A stretch of DNA of 59,056 nt from Flavobacteriaceae bacterium UBA1682 (GTDB taxonomy: Bacteria > Bacteroidota > Bacteroidia > Flavobacteriales > Flavobacteriaceae): positions 22,755 through 81,810 of the forward strand of contig DCKE01000018.1 in NCBI GenBank assembly GCA_002320285.1, written 5' to 3'. Positions 16,632 through 24,855 of the stretch are shown piece by piece. Under the pieces are notes generated by a model that worked only from the letters and a program-made list of their open reading frames with translations, was not told the DNA's origin and did no database searches. Within the stretch, counting starts at the first letter, position 1, and the number at the start of each line of letters is the position of its first letter. The position numbers and the translations under genes are program-made.

Positions 16632-17642
16632 TTAGTTTAAAGGTTTATTGGCAATCAATACGGTTTTTAAATTTTTGTTTTCGCTATAGAATTCGAGGTG
16701 AACAAATTGATCCTTTGTACTAAATTCGATTTGTAGATAAGTATCGTCGTTTTCACCAACTACTTGGACCCATTGTGGTAAATAGCCTTTAAATTCTTGT
16801 AAACACCATTCTAAGGAAGTATAGTTCATCTCTAGATTAAACGGTAAACCGGTGATAACAGAGTCATCGAGTGTATAAAAACTGTAGTATTCCAAACCGG
16901 TTTTCATTTTGACATAGAGTAGACCAATGCTTTCATCGAGATTCCAACTGTAGTATTTTTCACCTACAGCGGTTTCCAATTCGTGAATTGTCGGTGTTTG
17001 TTTAAGTTTTTTGGTGAAATAATCAGCGTTTAATGGAAACGGAATGGTTTTGCCATTTTTGATCAGTTTACTCAGATTAGCAGAAGTTTTTTTAACAGTT
17101 GGTTCTTCCATTATATAATCTGTATCTATAAAAGAATCGGAAAAATCAGCTGTTACTGTGCTATCTTGCACATCATAGAGGTTCTTGATAAGGGTAGCAT
17201 CACTATTTAAAAAGTCTTCAAGCTCTCTTTCAAATTGCCCTGTTGACTTAATTTGAGCAGTAGTTCTTTGTTTGTTATCGTTGTTTACGGCGCTTTCTAA
17301 TTTGATGGTTATTTGGGAATGACCATCATCCAAGCGAAGTGCTTCTATATTCCAAGTGGCTTGAACCAAATACTCTTTGGATTTTATGTTTTTTGAAAGC
17401 GCATATTGATCTAAAGAGCGATCGCCTTGGCGCGGATTAATCAGGGAAATATAGGTGCCTTGAATTTGATCATCCATATACCCGTCGGTTATCCCGTCGT
17501 GTTTTAAGTCATGAGAAAAAGCATAGACCAAATCCATAGCCGTATCGCTGTTTTTGGGAATTTTAAAACGAATAGTTTCTTGGGCAAATAGGGGTGAAGC
17601 GTAGGAGAGAGTGACTAACACGAGTATACAGATTCTTTTCAT
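16632..17642 (-). CDS. Secreted protein of unknown function, 336 aa
   Basis: Clear Sec signal peptide (MKRICILVLVTLSYASPLFAQ, cleavage near 21). The mature protein has no membrane helix and no recognised domain. It is rich in short beta strands and acidic/aromatic residues (KYYSWNLDESIGLLYVKMKTGLEYYSFYTLDDS). A stretch near 40-75 (LKHDGITDGYMDDQIQGTYISL) is Gly/Asp rich. It has its own terminator and is probably monocistronic, periplasmic or outer-membrane associated. Confidence 0.65.
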   Translation of the reverse strand: MKRICILVLVTLSYASPLFAQETIRFKIPKNSDTAMDLVYAFSHDLKHDGITDGYMDDQIQGTYISLINPRQGDRSLDQYALSKNIKSKEYLVQATWNIEALRLDDGHSQITIKLESAVNNDNKQRTTAQIKSTGQFERELEDFLNSDATLIKNLYDVQDSTVTADFSDSFIDTDYIMEEPTVKKTSANLSKLIKNGKTIPFPLNADYFTKKLKQTPTIHELETAVGEKYYSWNLDESIGLLYVKMKTGLEYYSFYTLDDSVITGLPFNLEMNYTSLEWCLQEFKGYLPQWVQVVGENDDTYLQIEFSTKDQFVHLEFYSENKNLKTVLIANKPLN

Positions 17643-17729
17643 AGAGGATTATTTTAATTGGTCGGATTCACCTTAAAAATCTTTATTTGTTTGTGAGAAT
17701 TATTAATTTTCTTATACAAAATTAATAAA

Positions 17730-17758
17730 AAATCCTGCAACAATAAGTTGCAGGATTT
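17730..17758 (-). terminator. Terminator of the lpxD homologue
   Basis: AAATCCTGCAAC (17730-17741) / GTTGCAGGATTT (17747-17758), 12-bp arms with a 5-base loop. The minus-strand transcript then reads a T-rich tract. Confidence 0.88.
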
Positions 17759-17787
17759 AAGATTATAAATAAGTACAGTAATAAACT

Positions 17788-18777
17788 TTAGTTGGAGACC
17801 ATTTGTTTTAATTTGGCCCATTGTTTCAGTGCATTTCTCGCTTCAACAGCAGGATATCCCAACATGGTTTTTCCGGCTTCTACATCACCAGTTACTCCTG
17901 ATCCGGCACCGATTACGGCACCATCACCAATGGTTACATGGTCTTTGATAGAGGCGCTACCGCCGATCATAACCTGATTACCCAAGGTTACAGATCCGGC
18001 TAATCCGCTATTTCCAGCCATGATACAAAAACGACCTAAGACGCTATTGTGTCCAATTTGTACAAGATTGTCAATTTTACAACCATCACCGATGATTGTA
18101 GCACTGAATTTACCGCGATCCACACAAGAATTCGCTCCAATTTCTACGCTATTTCCAATGATCACATTGCCAATTTGAGGTATTTTGACCAAACCGCGTT
18201 CTGGACACGGACGAAATCCAAATCCGTCAGCTCCAATAGTTGCATTGGGATGTATGATACAATCTTTCCCTATATGACAGCGCTCTCTGATCGTAGTACC
18301 GGACCAGATTACAGTTCGGTCGCCTATAGTACAATCATCTAAGACCGTTACATTGGGGTAGACGGTTACATTTTTTCCTAAAACCACTTTTGGACCAATA
18401 TAACAACCCGCTCCAATACGAGAACCTTCTCCTATAATCGCCAGTGGATCAACCACGGCATTAGGATGAATCTCCGTGTGAAATTCAGGACTGGATGGGG
18501 CAAATAATTCTAATACCTGAGACATCGCTAAATCGGCATTTTTTACCTTAATAAAAGCACGATTATCTCCCGGTGCAATAGAAATGTCTTCATTAACAAC
18601 GGCTACACAAGCTTTGGAAGTGATCCAAAGACGCTCGTACTTCTTGTTTCCGATGAACGAAATTTCAGTATCACAGGCGCGTTCCAATTGCTCTGGAGCT
18701 TTGATCATTTGCAGGGTGTTGCCAACGATAGTGCCTTTTAGAACATCATTGATTTCTTCAATGGAATATGATTTCAT
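17788..18777 (-). CDS. lpxD: UDP-3-O-acylglucosamine N-acyltransferase homologue
   Basis: 329 aa. Adds the N-linked 3-hydroxyacyl chain in lipid A synthesis. N-terminal uridine-binding-like domain (1-100), left-handed beta-helix of hexapeptide repeats from about 104 (HPNAVVDPLAIIGEGSRIGAG) to 300, and a C-terminal helix (NALKQWAKL). H243 in QIGHNS matches the catalytic His of LpxD, and HPNATIGADGFGF is family-typical. It stands alone, not in the usual lpxD-lpxC-fabZ-lpxA cluster, so it may be the second LpxD paralogue that flavobacteria often carry or a related acyltransferase. Confidence 0.85.
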   Translation of the reverse strand: MKSYSIEEINDVLKGTIVGNTLQMIKAPEQLERACDTEISFIGNKKYERLWITSKACVAVVNEDISIAPGDNRAFIKVKNADLAMSQVLELFAPSSPEFHTEIHPNAVVDPLAIIGEGSRIGAGCYIGPKVVLGKNVTVYPNVTVLDDCTIGDRTVIWSGTTIRERCHIGKDCIIHPNATIGADGFGFRPCPERGLVKIPQIGNVIIGNSVEIGANSCVDRGKFSATIIGDGCKIDNLVQIGHNSVLGRFCIMAGNSGLAGSVTLGNQVMIGGSASIKDHVTIGDGAVIGAGSGVTGDVEAGKTMLGYPAVEARNALKQWAKLKQMVSN

Positions 18778-19180
18778 TTATTCTTTTGTTGATTTGTTTT
18801 TCAGTTGCCAAATAAACAAATTAAACATTATATCTCCTAATTTTGTTTAGTTATAAAATGATGATGTTATTATTATCGTAAAAATAGAATAAAATATTTG
18901 CTGTTTTTCTTTGGTTACTGTAATAACGGAGTATTAAAATTAAAATTGTTGCAGGGATGTTAAAGTATGGGGGATTGAGTGGTAAAACAATATATATAGA
19001 TAGTAAGTATAATAATGTCAGGCTTTTATCTTAGATGTTAAAGTTTGAATAAAACTGTAATCAGCTTCAGTTAACCGCCCAATCTAGTTTAATTTATTTT
19101 GACAGTTGCTGCGCCAAGCTATAGTATATGTTGCTGTAAAAGGGTACTCTTCATACTGATATACACGGTTTATATACCTA
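18778..19180. other. Long AT-rich intergenic region
   Basis: Upstream of lpxD (leftward) and downstream of the OmpA lipoprotein. No ORF, RNA gene or strong repeat recognised. Confidence 0.5.
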
Positions 19181-19215
19181 AAAAAGGTTGCCTCGCTTTC
19201 GATGACAACCTTTTA
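19181..19215 (-). terminator. Terminator of the OmpA-family lipoprotein gene
   Basis: AAAAAGGTTG (19181-19190) pairs with CAACCTTTT (from 19206), with an interrupted inner TCG/CGA stem. The minus strand then has a T-run. Confidence 0.75.
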
Positions 19216-19247
19216 AATGTTGAATGAATGAATAAAAAAATTGCGAA

Positions 19248-20279
19248 TCAATTGATTTTAACCAATTCGACACGACGGTTTTGAGCTTTATGATCTTCCG
19301 TATCGTTGGGAAAAAGCGCTTTAGTCGCTCCAAATCCATTAGACTTTAATCGGGAAGAAGATATTCCATGTTCAACGAGGTAACTCACTACTGCTTGAGC
19401 TCGTTCTTTGGATAATTGTATGTTTTTTTGTGGATCACCGGTATTATCGGTGTGGCCTTCAATCGAAAGCTTTAAATTGCCATCTGCTTTTAACAGTTGT
19501 ATGATTTGATCTGCCACTTCACGTCCATCTTGTTTTAATGTCGCTTTATTAGTATCAAAGTTGATTTGCAATACGGCTTTACCTGTTTTATCGATTTCTG
19601 CCTGCATATGCTCAGCGGTGTATTTCTCAATGCTCGGTACGAAATCATTTAACTCCATTATATAAATCGTTCCGAGTGCTGTATTGGATTGCACGGTCAC
19701 TAAATATTTTTTACCCTTATTCTTAAAGGCATAAACACTAAAGGGGGCGGAGTCGCTGATGCTGGAATAACGGTATTTACCATCATATTGATTGTTTTTT
19801 AGTCGCTCTTTAGTGAGGTCGTTACGCACGATTTCACCGGAGAATAATTTCTTTGCTCCAAGCTCGTCGAGATAGGTGTAAATATTTTTATCGAAATAAC
19901 GATTGTTGTATTGGGCATCGTTAAATTCTATAAAGATCATACCCAACTTTCCCTCAGTGGGGTAGAATCGATTTTCCCCGAGGTAATTGACCATTTGTTC
20001 GTATTCAAAAACTTGAGTCAGTCCATTTACCTCTTTTTCTATCGCTAATCCCTTGGGAGCTTTTATAAAAGGAAAATTTCCAATGTCTTCTAAAGAAGGA
20101 ATATCAGACCAGTCCACAGCCGCATCGTTAGCAACCGAGCTCGAAACTTCCGTAATTTCTGCTTGGGTGCTTGGAGCCAAAGCAACGGAATCCGTCAAAA
20201 CAGGCTCGCTTTCTTTTTTATTGGAATTGCAGGCAAAAAACACCAGACAAAAAGTGAATAGTAAGTATGTAGTTTTCAT
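19248..20279 (-). CDS. OmpA-family peptidoglycan-binding lipoprotein
   Basis: 343 aa. Lipoprotein signal peptide with Cys17 (VFFACNSNKK). A ~200-residue N-terminal domain of unknown function is followed by a C-terminal OmpA domain (about 238-343). The OmpA domain includes QINFDTNKATLKQDGREVADQI, LSIEGHTDNTGDPQKN, LSKERAQAVVSYLV and NRRVELVKI, which form the peptidoglycan (diaminopimelate)-binding fold. It likely anchors the outer membrane to the cell wall. Monocistronic, with TATATTTG (-7 box on the minus strand) at 20336-20329. Confidence 0.9.
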   Translation of the reverse strand: MKTTYLLFTFCLVFFACNSNKKESEPVLTDSVALAPSTQAEITEVSSSVANDAAVDWSDIPSLEDIGNFPFIKAPKGLAIEKEVNGLTQVFEYEQMVNYLGENRFYPTEGKLGMIFIEFNDAQYNNRYFDKNIYTYLDELGAKKLFSGEIVRNDLTKERLKNNQYDGKYRYSSISDSAPFSVYAFKNKGKKYLVTVQSNTALGTIYIMELNDFVPSIEKYTAEHMQAEIDKTGKAVLQINFDTNKATLKQDGREVADQIIQLLKADGNLKLSIEGHTDNTGDPQKNIQLSKERAQAVVSYLVEHGISSSRLKSNGFGATKALFPNDTEDHKAQNRRVELVKIN

Positions 20280-20631
20280 ATAATAAAAAGGATAGCACTA
20301 ATTAGTATTTTCTATTTTAAAATCGGGTCAAATATAACAAAATATAGATCAACTTTTGTTAAAAATAAGTTTTTTTTATAATTATATGTTCTTAATTCAT
20401 GTATATAAGAGCGGTTTTGTGACTGTTTGGGAAAATAAATTGCAAATTGAGGCTTAAATTGCCATTATAATGCATTTTATCAAATAAAAAACTCGCTATG
20501 AAATGTTTTTTTATAGCGAGTTTTTTGATCTTTAATAATTTATCGTGTAATTGTATGTTGCCTACTAGTTAAGTTTCTAATATTTTCCGACGTAAATCGT
20601 GCGGACAACTCATTGCGTTCAATCAGTTAGT
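20280..20631. other. Intergenic region with bidirectional terminator at 20487-20526
   Basis: The left part holds the OmpA lipoprotein promoter (TATATTTG on the minus strand, 20329-20336). At 20487-20499 AAAAACTCGCTAT pairs with ATAGCGAGTTTTT (20513-20525), a strong symmetrical terminator that ends the leftward sodB transcription unit. Confidence 0.75.
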
Positions 20632-21024
20632 TCACGACTGTGCGACTTGACGTACAAAATCATAGTAATAAACTACGGCTCGTTTTAACGCTCTTTTAAT
20701 CTCCATAGGATCTACATCCTTGATTTTGCTTAGATGCAACAAATAGTAAAGGACTCTTTTTAGCATTTCTTCGGCCTTATCGTGTGCGTGTAAGGCAGAC
20801 TGTGTATGAGCTATGTTCGTACAAGAGGTCATATATATTTGAATAAACGGAATGCCGTTGCGCAAACAATCTTGATAATGATTGGTTAATACCTCCGCAC
20901 GATAAAGCGCTTCTTCATAAGACGATAAGGCTTCCTGATAGGCGCAGCGTTGGAAAAGCGCATTGGAGAAGCTTGTTTTGGTGCTCCAATGTGATGCTAT
21001 TTGACTGATACAAGTATCGCTCAT
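20632..21024 (-). CDS. Small helical (TPR-like) protein coupled to sodB, 130 aa
   Basis: The ATG at 21024 overlaps the sodB stop as ATGA, so translation is coupled; an upstream ATG at 21075 would run 54 bases inside sodB and is less likely. The protein is almost all helical. Residues about 20-55 (RCAYQEALSSYEEALYRAEVL) and 70-95 (IAHTQSALHAHDKAEEMLKRVLYYL) look like two tetratricopeptide-type helical pairs. It resembles short TPR proteins such as DUF2753 members, but the family is uncertain. A role with superoxide dismutase is inferred only from coupling. Confidence 0.75.
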   Translation of the reverse strand: MSDTCISQIASHWSTKTSFSNALFQRCAYQEALSSYEEALYRAEVLTNHYQDCLRNGIPFIQIYMTSCTNIAHTQSALHAHDKAEEMLKRVLYYLLHLSKIKDVDPMEIKRALKRAVVYYYDFVRQVAQS

Positions 21025-21626
21025 AATGATGTTATTAAGTTGTGGTTTGCAAAGTCCCAATTGACGATTTCCCAATAGCTCTCAACAAATTTTGGTCGCG
21101 CATTGCGGTGATCAATATAATAGGCATGCTCCCAAACATCTAAGGTCAATATGGCTTTTTTTCGCTGTGTTAAAGGGGTTTGCGCGTCTTTTAAAGCCAG
21201 TATTTCAAGTCGACCGAATTCGTTTTGAACCAACCAAACCCATCCAGCACCAAATAATTTTATGGAAGTGCTGGAAAATTGCTCTTTAAACAGGGCAAAA
21301 CTGCCAAAATCCCTAATAATAAATTCAGCTATCAAACCCTTCGGCTCTGATCCTCCAACAGGTGATAAACAGTGCCAGAAAAAGCTGTGATTCCAGTGTT
21401 GCGCACTATTGTTAAATAATGCCGTGTTTTTTTGCTGATCGGCATGTTGAATGATCTGTTCCAGTGAAGCCGTTGCCAGTGAAGTGTCTTTGATCAGCTC
21501 TGCCAGATTCTGTACATAAGTAGCGTGGTGCTTGCCGTAGTGATAATCAAAAGTTTCAGCACTGATCATAGGCTCAAAAGCATCTCGCGTAAAAGGTAAT
21601 TCCGGTAATTGTAAGTTAATAGTCAT
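21021..21626 (-). CDS. sodB: Iron superoxide dismutase
   Basis: 201 aa. Cytoplasmic Fe-dependent dismutation of superoxide. Metal ligands are H29 (DYHYGKHH), H80 (QHWNHSFFW), D163 and H167 (LDVWEHAYYIDHRNARP). Gln76, four residues before H80, occupies the second-sphere position that marks Fe-type enzymes; Mn enzymes carry Gly there. The N-terminus (LPELPFTRDAFEPMISAETFDYHYGKHH) is FeSOD-like. It is cotranscribed with the small helical protein downstream. Confidence 0.94.
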   Translation of the reverse strand: MTINLQLPELPFTRDAFEPMISAETFDYHYGKHHATYVQNLAELIKDTSLATASLEQIIQHADQQKNTALFNNSAQHWNHSFFWHCLSPVGGSEPKGLIAEFIIRDFGSFALFKEQFSSTSIKLFGAGWVWLVQNEFGRLEILALKDAQTPLTQRKKAILTLDVWEHAYYIDHRNARPKFVESYWEIVNWDFANHNLITSL

Positions 21627-21859
21627 TTTTGAGAATTTAATTTTATTGATGTTATTTATAGTTATTAGAAGATGATAAACGGATCCGGTTTAAAAATTAG
21701 ATCAGACGGCGTTATTAGTTTAGCAAAAATATTAAATTAGACTGGTCTAAAAAAATAAATAATAATTTTTTTGTATTCGATTATTATCGAAGGGATAGAG
21801 CTTATTGAAATTGGTTGGTAGATGATTAGTGACAAGGTGGAAAATAAAATTTTGATACG

Positions 21860-21888
21860 TTGGTTGTCAGCGACAACGTTTATCTTTG
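21860..21888 (+). promoter_or_regulatory. xpt promoter with embedded dyad
   Basis: TTG (21860-21862), 18 bp, then TATCTTTG (21881-21888) is a consensus Bacteroidota -33/-7 promoter; the start site would be near 21895, 10 nt before ATG 21904. Between the boxes lies GTTGTC-AGC-GACAAC (21863-21877), a perfect dyad placed where a repressor could block polymerase. Confidence 0.65.
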
Positions 21889-21903
21889 TGCAAATTTTTT
21901 ACA

Positions 21904-22473
21904 ATGAAACTATTAAAAGACCGTATACTTAAAGACGGTAAAAGTTTTGACGGGGGTATATTAAAGGTAGATAGTTTTATCAACCATCAGATGGATCCGA
22001 TATTGATGAAATCGATAGGCGTTGAATTTGTACGTCGTTTTGGACACTTACCGATTAATAAAATTGTTACGATTGAAGCCAGTGGAATTGCTCCGGCTAT
22101 CATGTTAGGGTATCTATTGGAATTACCGGTGGTTTTCGTAAAAAAAGCGGTTCCTAAAACGATGGATAATATGGTAACCTCGTCGGTTTACTCGTATACC
22201 AAAGACAAAACCTATGATATTTGTGTCAGCCGTGATTTTCTGGGCCCCGCTGATCAAGTGGTTTTTATAGATGACTTTTTAGCCAACGGTAATGCCTCTA
22301 TTGGCGTATACGAATTGGTACAAAAGGCCGGTGCAACCTTGTTGGGGATGGGCTTTATTATTGAAAAATCGTTTCAATTGGGACACAGTCGTTTACAAGA
22401 ACTAAATATACCGGTGGAATCTTTAGCGAGAATTAAGGAATTGGGAGCTAATAAAATTGTATTTGAATCCTAA
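21904..22473 (+). CDS. xpt: Xanthine phosphoribosyltransferase
   Basis: 189 aa. Salvages xanthine to XMP with PRPP in the cytoplasm. The PRPP-binding loop VVFIDDFLANGNA is at 119-131. The segments MKLLKDRILKDGKSFDGGILKVDSFINHQMDP and VVFVKKAVPKTM are the Xpt/PurR-type signature. An ATG at 21886 is in frame but lies inside the -7 box, so 21904 is the start. No purine riboswitch is visible in the ~10-nt leader. Confidence 0.93.
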   Translation: MKLLKDRILKDGKSFDGGILKVDSFINHQMDPILMKSIGVEFVRRFGHLPINKIVTIEASGIAPAIMLGYLLELPVVFVKKAVPKTMDNMVTSSVYSYTKDKTYDICVSRDFLGPADQVVFIDDFLANGNASIGVYELVQKAGATLLGMGFIIEKSFQLGHSRLQELNIPVESLARIKELGANKIVFES

Positions 22474-22494
22474 CAATTAACTGGAATAAAATTG

Positions 22495-22528
22495 AAAAAA
22501 GAGTTGTATCAGCTGTACAACTCTTTTT
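22495..22528. terminator. Bidirectional terminator between xpt and mocR
   Basis: AAAAAA-GAGTTGTA (22495-22508) and TACAACTC-TTTTT (22516-22528) around a 7-base loop, between convergent genes. Confidence 0.9.
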
Positions 22529-22559
22529 CTATTTATTAGAGATAGGGACAACCTGCGCT

Positions 22560-24035
22560 TTACTTGGAGTCAATCGCTTTGTCTAACTGATCAAAACACT
22601 TTTTCAAAATACCGATGGCGCTACGGAGGTCTTTTTCGTGTAGCGAGGCAAATCCAAAACGAAAAGCATTGTGCGTTTCGTTGATGTCGTTGATCTGTAA
22701 ACCCAAAGTTAAGGCCAACTGCCTCAATTGAAAAAGCGGGTATTGAGAATCGACACCAACCCAAATGGCCATACCTCCTGACGGAATGCGGTAGCTGATA
22801 TAAGGCGATAATTGCTCGCGAAGTAATTGCTCGAGATGATCTTTGCGGATTTGATAAATCCGTTTGGATTTCTTTAAATGCCGCTTCAGCTCCCCGTCGC
22901 GAATCAAGCTCGCTAAGGCATCTTGCATATAACCATCACCACCGATATCAATCATCTTTCTAAAAATAACGGCCTGATCGATAAAATTCTTGGCAGCTAC
23001 CATAAAGCCGATGCGTAACGACGGATCGAGAACTTTGGAAAACGATCCGATATAAATGATGTTTCCAAGATGCTGAGCTGTGGCTAAGGGCAGATAGGGG
23101 GACGAGGAATAATGGTAGTCGTAATCGTAATCATCTTCTATGATGACAAAATGATACTTTTTAGACAAGCTCAACAATTTCATGCGTCTTTCCACACTGA
23201 GTGTTACCGTAGTCGGATAATGATGGTGTGGAATCACATAGACCGCTTTTACCGACTGGTTCTGGCAGTGTTTTTCCACTTGCTCCATATCAAGGCCATA
23301 CTGATCCACATCCACCTCAATCAAACGTCCGCCGCTTTGCTCAAATACTTGATTGGCCATCGGATAATTGGGAGTGCCTACTATAATGAAATCCCCGCGT
23401 TCCAACAGCAGTTGACTGCTCAGATAGATACTCATCTGTGCACCTGAGGTGATTAGCAAATTGTCTATAGTGCTGTTTAATCCGCGACTTTCCGCTAAAT
23501 AAGTAACGAGCTCCGTGCGTAAAGCTAGACTTCCCTGTGCCATATTTTGCTCCAAATTCTGCGTAGCATACCTGCGTTGAATCAACGACCTATACGTTTT
23601 TAGCAAAAGATCAATAGGCGAGATCCGTATGTCTGGTCTACCGTCATCAATGATGATTTCTGCGGATATGTTGTTTTTCGGTAACCCTGTCAAATGTTGT
23701 TTTTTAAAAAGAGCTTGCATTGGATTTTCATAGGGGCGCAAAGTTTGCTCGGAATTCCATTTTTTCGGCTGGAGTGTCGGGATATTAGACGATACCACAG
23801 TCTTTTTTCTCGGAACCACCGTAATCCATTCCTGTGCACTCAACTCTTCATAAGCTGCAACTATGGTTTTGCGGTGCAAATTCAACTGTTTGGCTAGTTC
23901 CCGACTGCTGGGAATCGGTGTTCCTGCTTGTAATACACCGTTGCGAATAGCCTCGCTAACAATAAAAGCAATTTGCAGGTAAATCGGTTTTTTGCTGTTT
24001 TTATCAATAACAATAAGTCGGTCAAATGGAAACAT
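22560..24035 (-). CDS. MocR/PdxR-type GntR regulator with aminotransferase domain
   Basis: 491 aa. A GntR winged helix-turn-helix (about 15-80: KPIYLQIAFIVSEAIRNGVL ... PSSRELAKQLNLHRKTIVAAYEEL) is fused to a fold-type I aminotransferase-like domain (120-485). The PLP-binding region is intact: PHHHYPT (269-275), ED(D) at 300-302 and Lys334 in GSFSKVLDPSLR. MocR proteins sense PLP or amine compounds. It is divergent from a GNAT gene across an 88-bp spacer holding TGGACTAC repeats, so it likely controls that gene and itself. Confidence 0.92.
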   Translation of the reverse strand: MFPFDRLIVIDKNSKKPIYLQIAFIVSEAIRNGVLQAGTPIPSSRELAKQLNLHRKTIVAAYEELSAQEWITVVPRKKTVVSSNIPTLQPKKWNSEQTLRPYENPMQALFKKQHLTGLPKNNISAEIIIDDGRPDIRISPIDLLLKTYRSLIQRRYATQNLEQNMAQGSLALRTELVTYLAESRGLNSTIDNLLITSGAQMSIYLSSQLLLERGDFIIVGTPNYPMANQVFEQSGGRLIEVDVDQYGLDMEQVEKHCQNQSVKAVYVIPHHHYPTTVTLSVERRMKLLSLSKKYHFVIIEDDYDYDYHYSSSPYLPLATAQHLGNIIYIGSFSKVLDPSLRIGFMVAAKNFIDQAVIFRKMIDIGGDGYMQDALASLIRDGELKRHLKKSKRIYQIRKDHLEQLLREQLSPYISYRIPSGGMAIWVGVDSQYPLFQLRQLALTLGLQINDINETHNAFRFGFASLHEKDLRSAIGILKKCFDQLDKAIDSK

Positions 24036-24037
24036 AG

Positions 24038-24097
24038 TGGACTACTAATAAAGTTTAAACTGGACGACAAATGTAGTCCATAGAGCTTTTAATTTTG
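24038..24097. promoter_or_regulatory. MocR-type operator repeats and GNAT promoter
   Basis: TGGACTAC (24038-24045), TGGACGAC (24061-24068) and inverted GTAGTCCA (24073-24080). AGTGGACTA at the left resembles, from memory, the PdxR site reported in Corynebacterium (AAAGTGG-w-CTA). The GNAT -7 box TAATTTTG is at 24090-24097, 26 bp before its ATG, so the sites are upstream of or overlap polymerase binding. Confidence 0.65.
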
Positions 24098-24123
24098 CTA
24101 CATAATCAAAAAATAAATACAGC

Positions 24124-24570
24124 ATGAAGTATCAAATTAAAAAAGCGAGTTTAGAAGACCTGGATCAAACGGCAGAATTATACAATCTATACCGTATCTT
24201 TTACCGTCAACCCGACGACTTACAACGTGGAAAAGCCTTCTTAAAAGAGCGTTTCCTCAATAGTGAATCCGATATTTTCTTAGTGATGGTCGATGAAAAA
24301 GCAGTGGGTTTTGTGCAATTGTATAAACTGTTTCATTACGGTAAATTACAAAAACAATGGCTTCTAAGTGATTTGTTTGTGCATCCTGACTTTAGGGGTA
24401 ACGGACTATCAGTAGCCCTGATCGATCGCAGCAAACAATGGTGTGTTGAAACCAATGCTTGCGGTTTATTGTTAGAAACCGAAAAAACCAATGATATCGG
24501 TAACCAATTGTATCCGCGTTGTGGCTTTGAATACGATGCCGCTCACAATTATTATAATTTCTGGTTATAA
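24124..24570 (+). CDS. GNAT-family N-acetyltransferase
   Basis: 148 aa. Compact acetyl-CoA-dependent acetyltransferase of unknown substrate. Visible: IFLVMVDEKAVGFVQLYKLF (beta 4-5), LLSDLFVHPDFRGNGLSVALIDRSKQW (acetyl-CoA loop, RGNGLS at about 100-105) and LLLETEKTNDIGNQLYPRCGFEYD. Small GNATs are a common target of MocR regulators, which fits its divergent pairing. Start and promoter are well placed. Confidence 0.88.
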   Translation: MKYQIKKASLEDLDQTAELYNLYRIFYRQPDDLQRGKAFLKERFLNSESDIFLVMVDEKAVGFVQLYKLFHYGKLQKQWLLSDLFVHPDFRGNGLSVALIDRSKQWCVETNACGLLLETEKTNDIGNQLYPRCGFEYDAAHNYYNFWL

Positions 24571-24589
24571 TTTCTTAAGCTACTTAACT

Positions 24590-24625
24590 AACAGCCCATT
24601 TTCTATAGGAAACTGGGCTGTTTCT
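24590..24625 (+). terminator. Terminator after the GNAT gene
   Basis: AACAGCCCA (24590-24598) pairs with TGGGCTGTT (24614-24622), with a secondary TTTTC/GGAAA inner stem. Confidence 0.7.
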
Positions 24626-24855
24626 ATTTCAATTTTAATGGAATCGGATTAGGATCGGGATGTAGCCATTGAAAAGGCAGAGGATTATTGAGTACTTAGA
24701 ACACCGATGGACGTGTTGTGGTTGTGGTTTTACTGTTTTCTAAAACTTAGATAAGGTCTTTAAAATAAATATATAACTTAATTATAACATATATCTATGA
24801 GCAATGTGCTATTTTTTTTGTAATTTAATATAATAAATTTAAAAGTATATGTAAT

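Noticed and set aside
21780..21903. Purine riboswitch upstream of xpt
   Set aside because: A good -33/-7 promoter lies only ~10 nt before the start codon, leaving no room for an aptamer; the hairpin is within the promoter.
23112..23447. 111-aa ORF antisense to the MocR gene
   Set aside because: The opposite strand encodes the aminotransferase core with PLP motifs.
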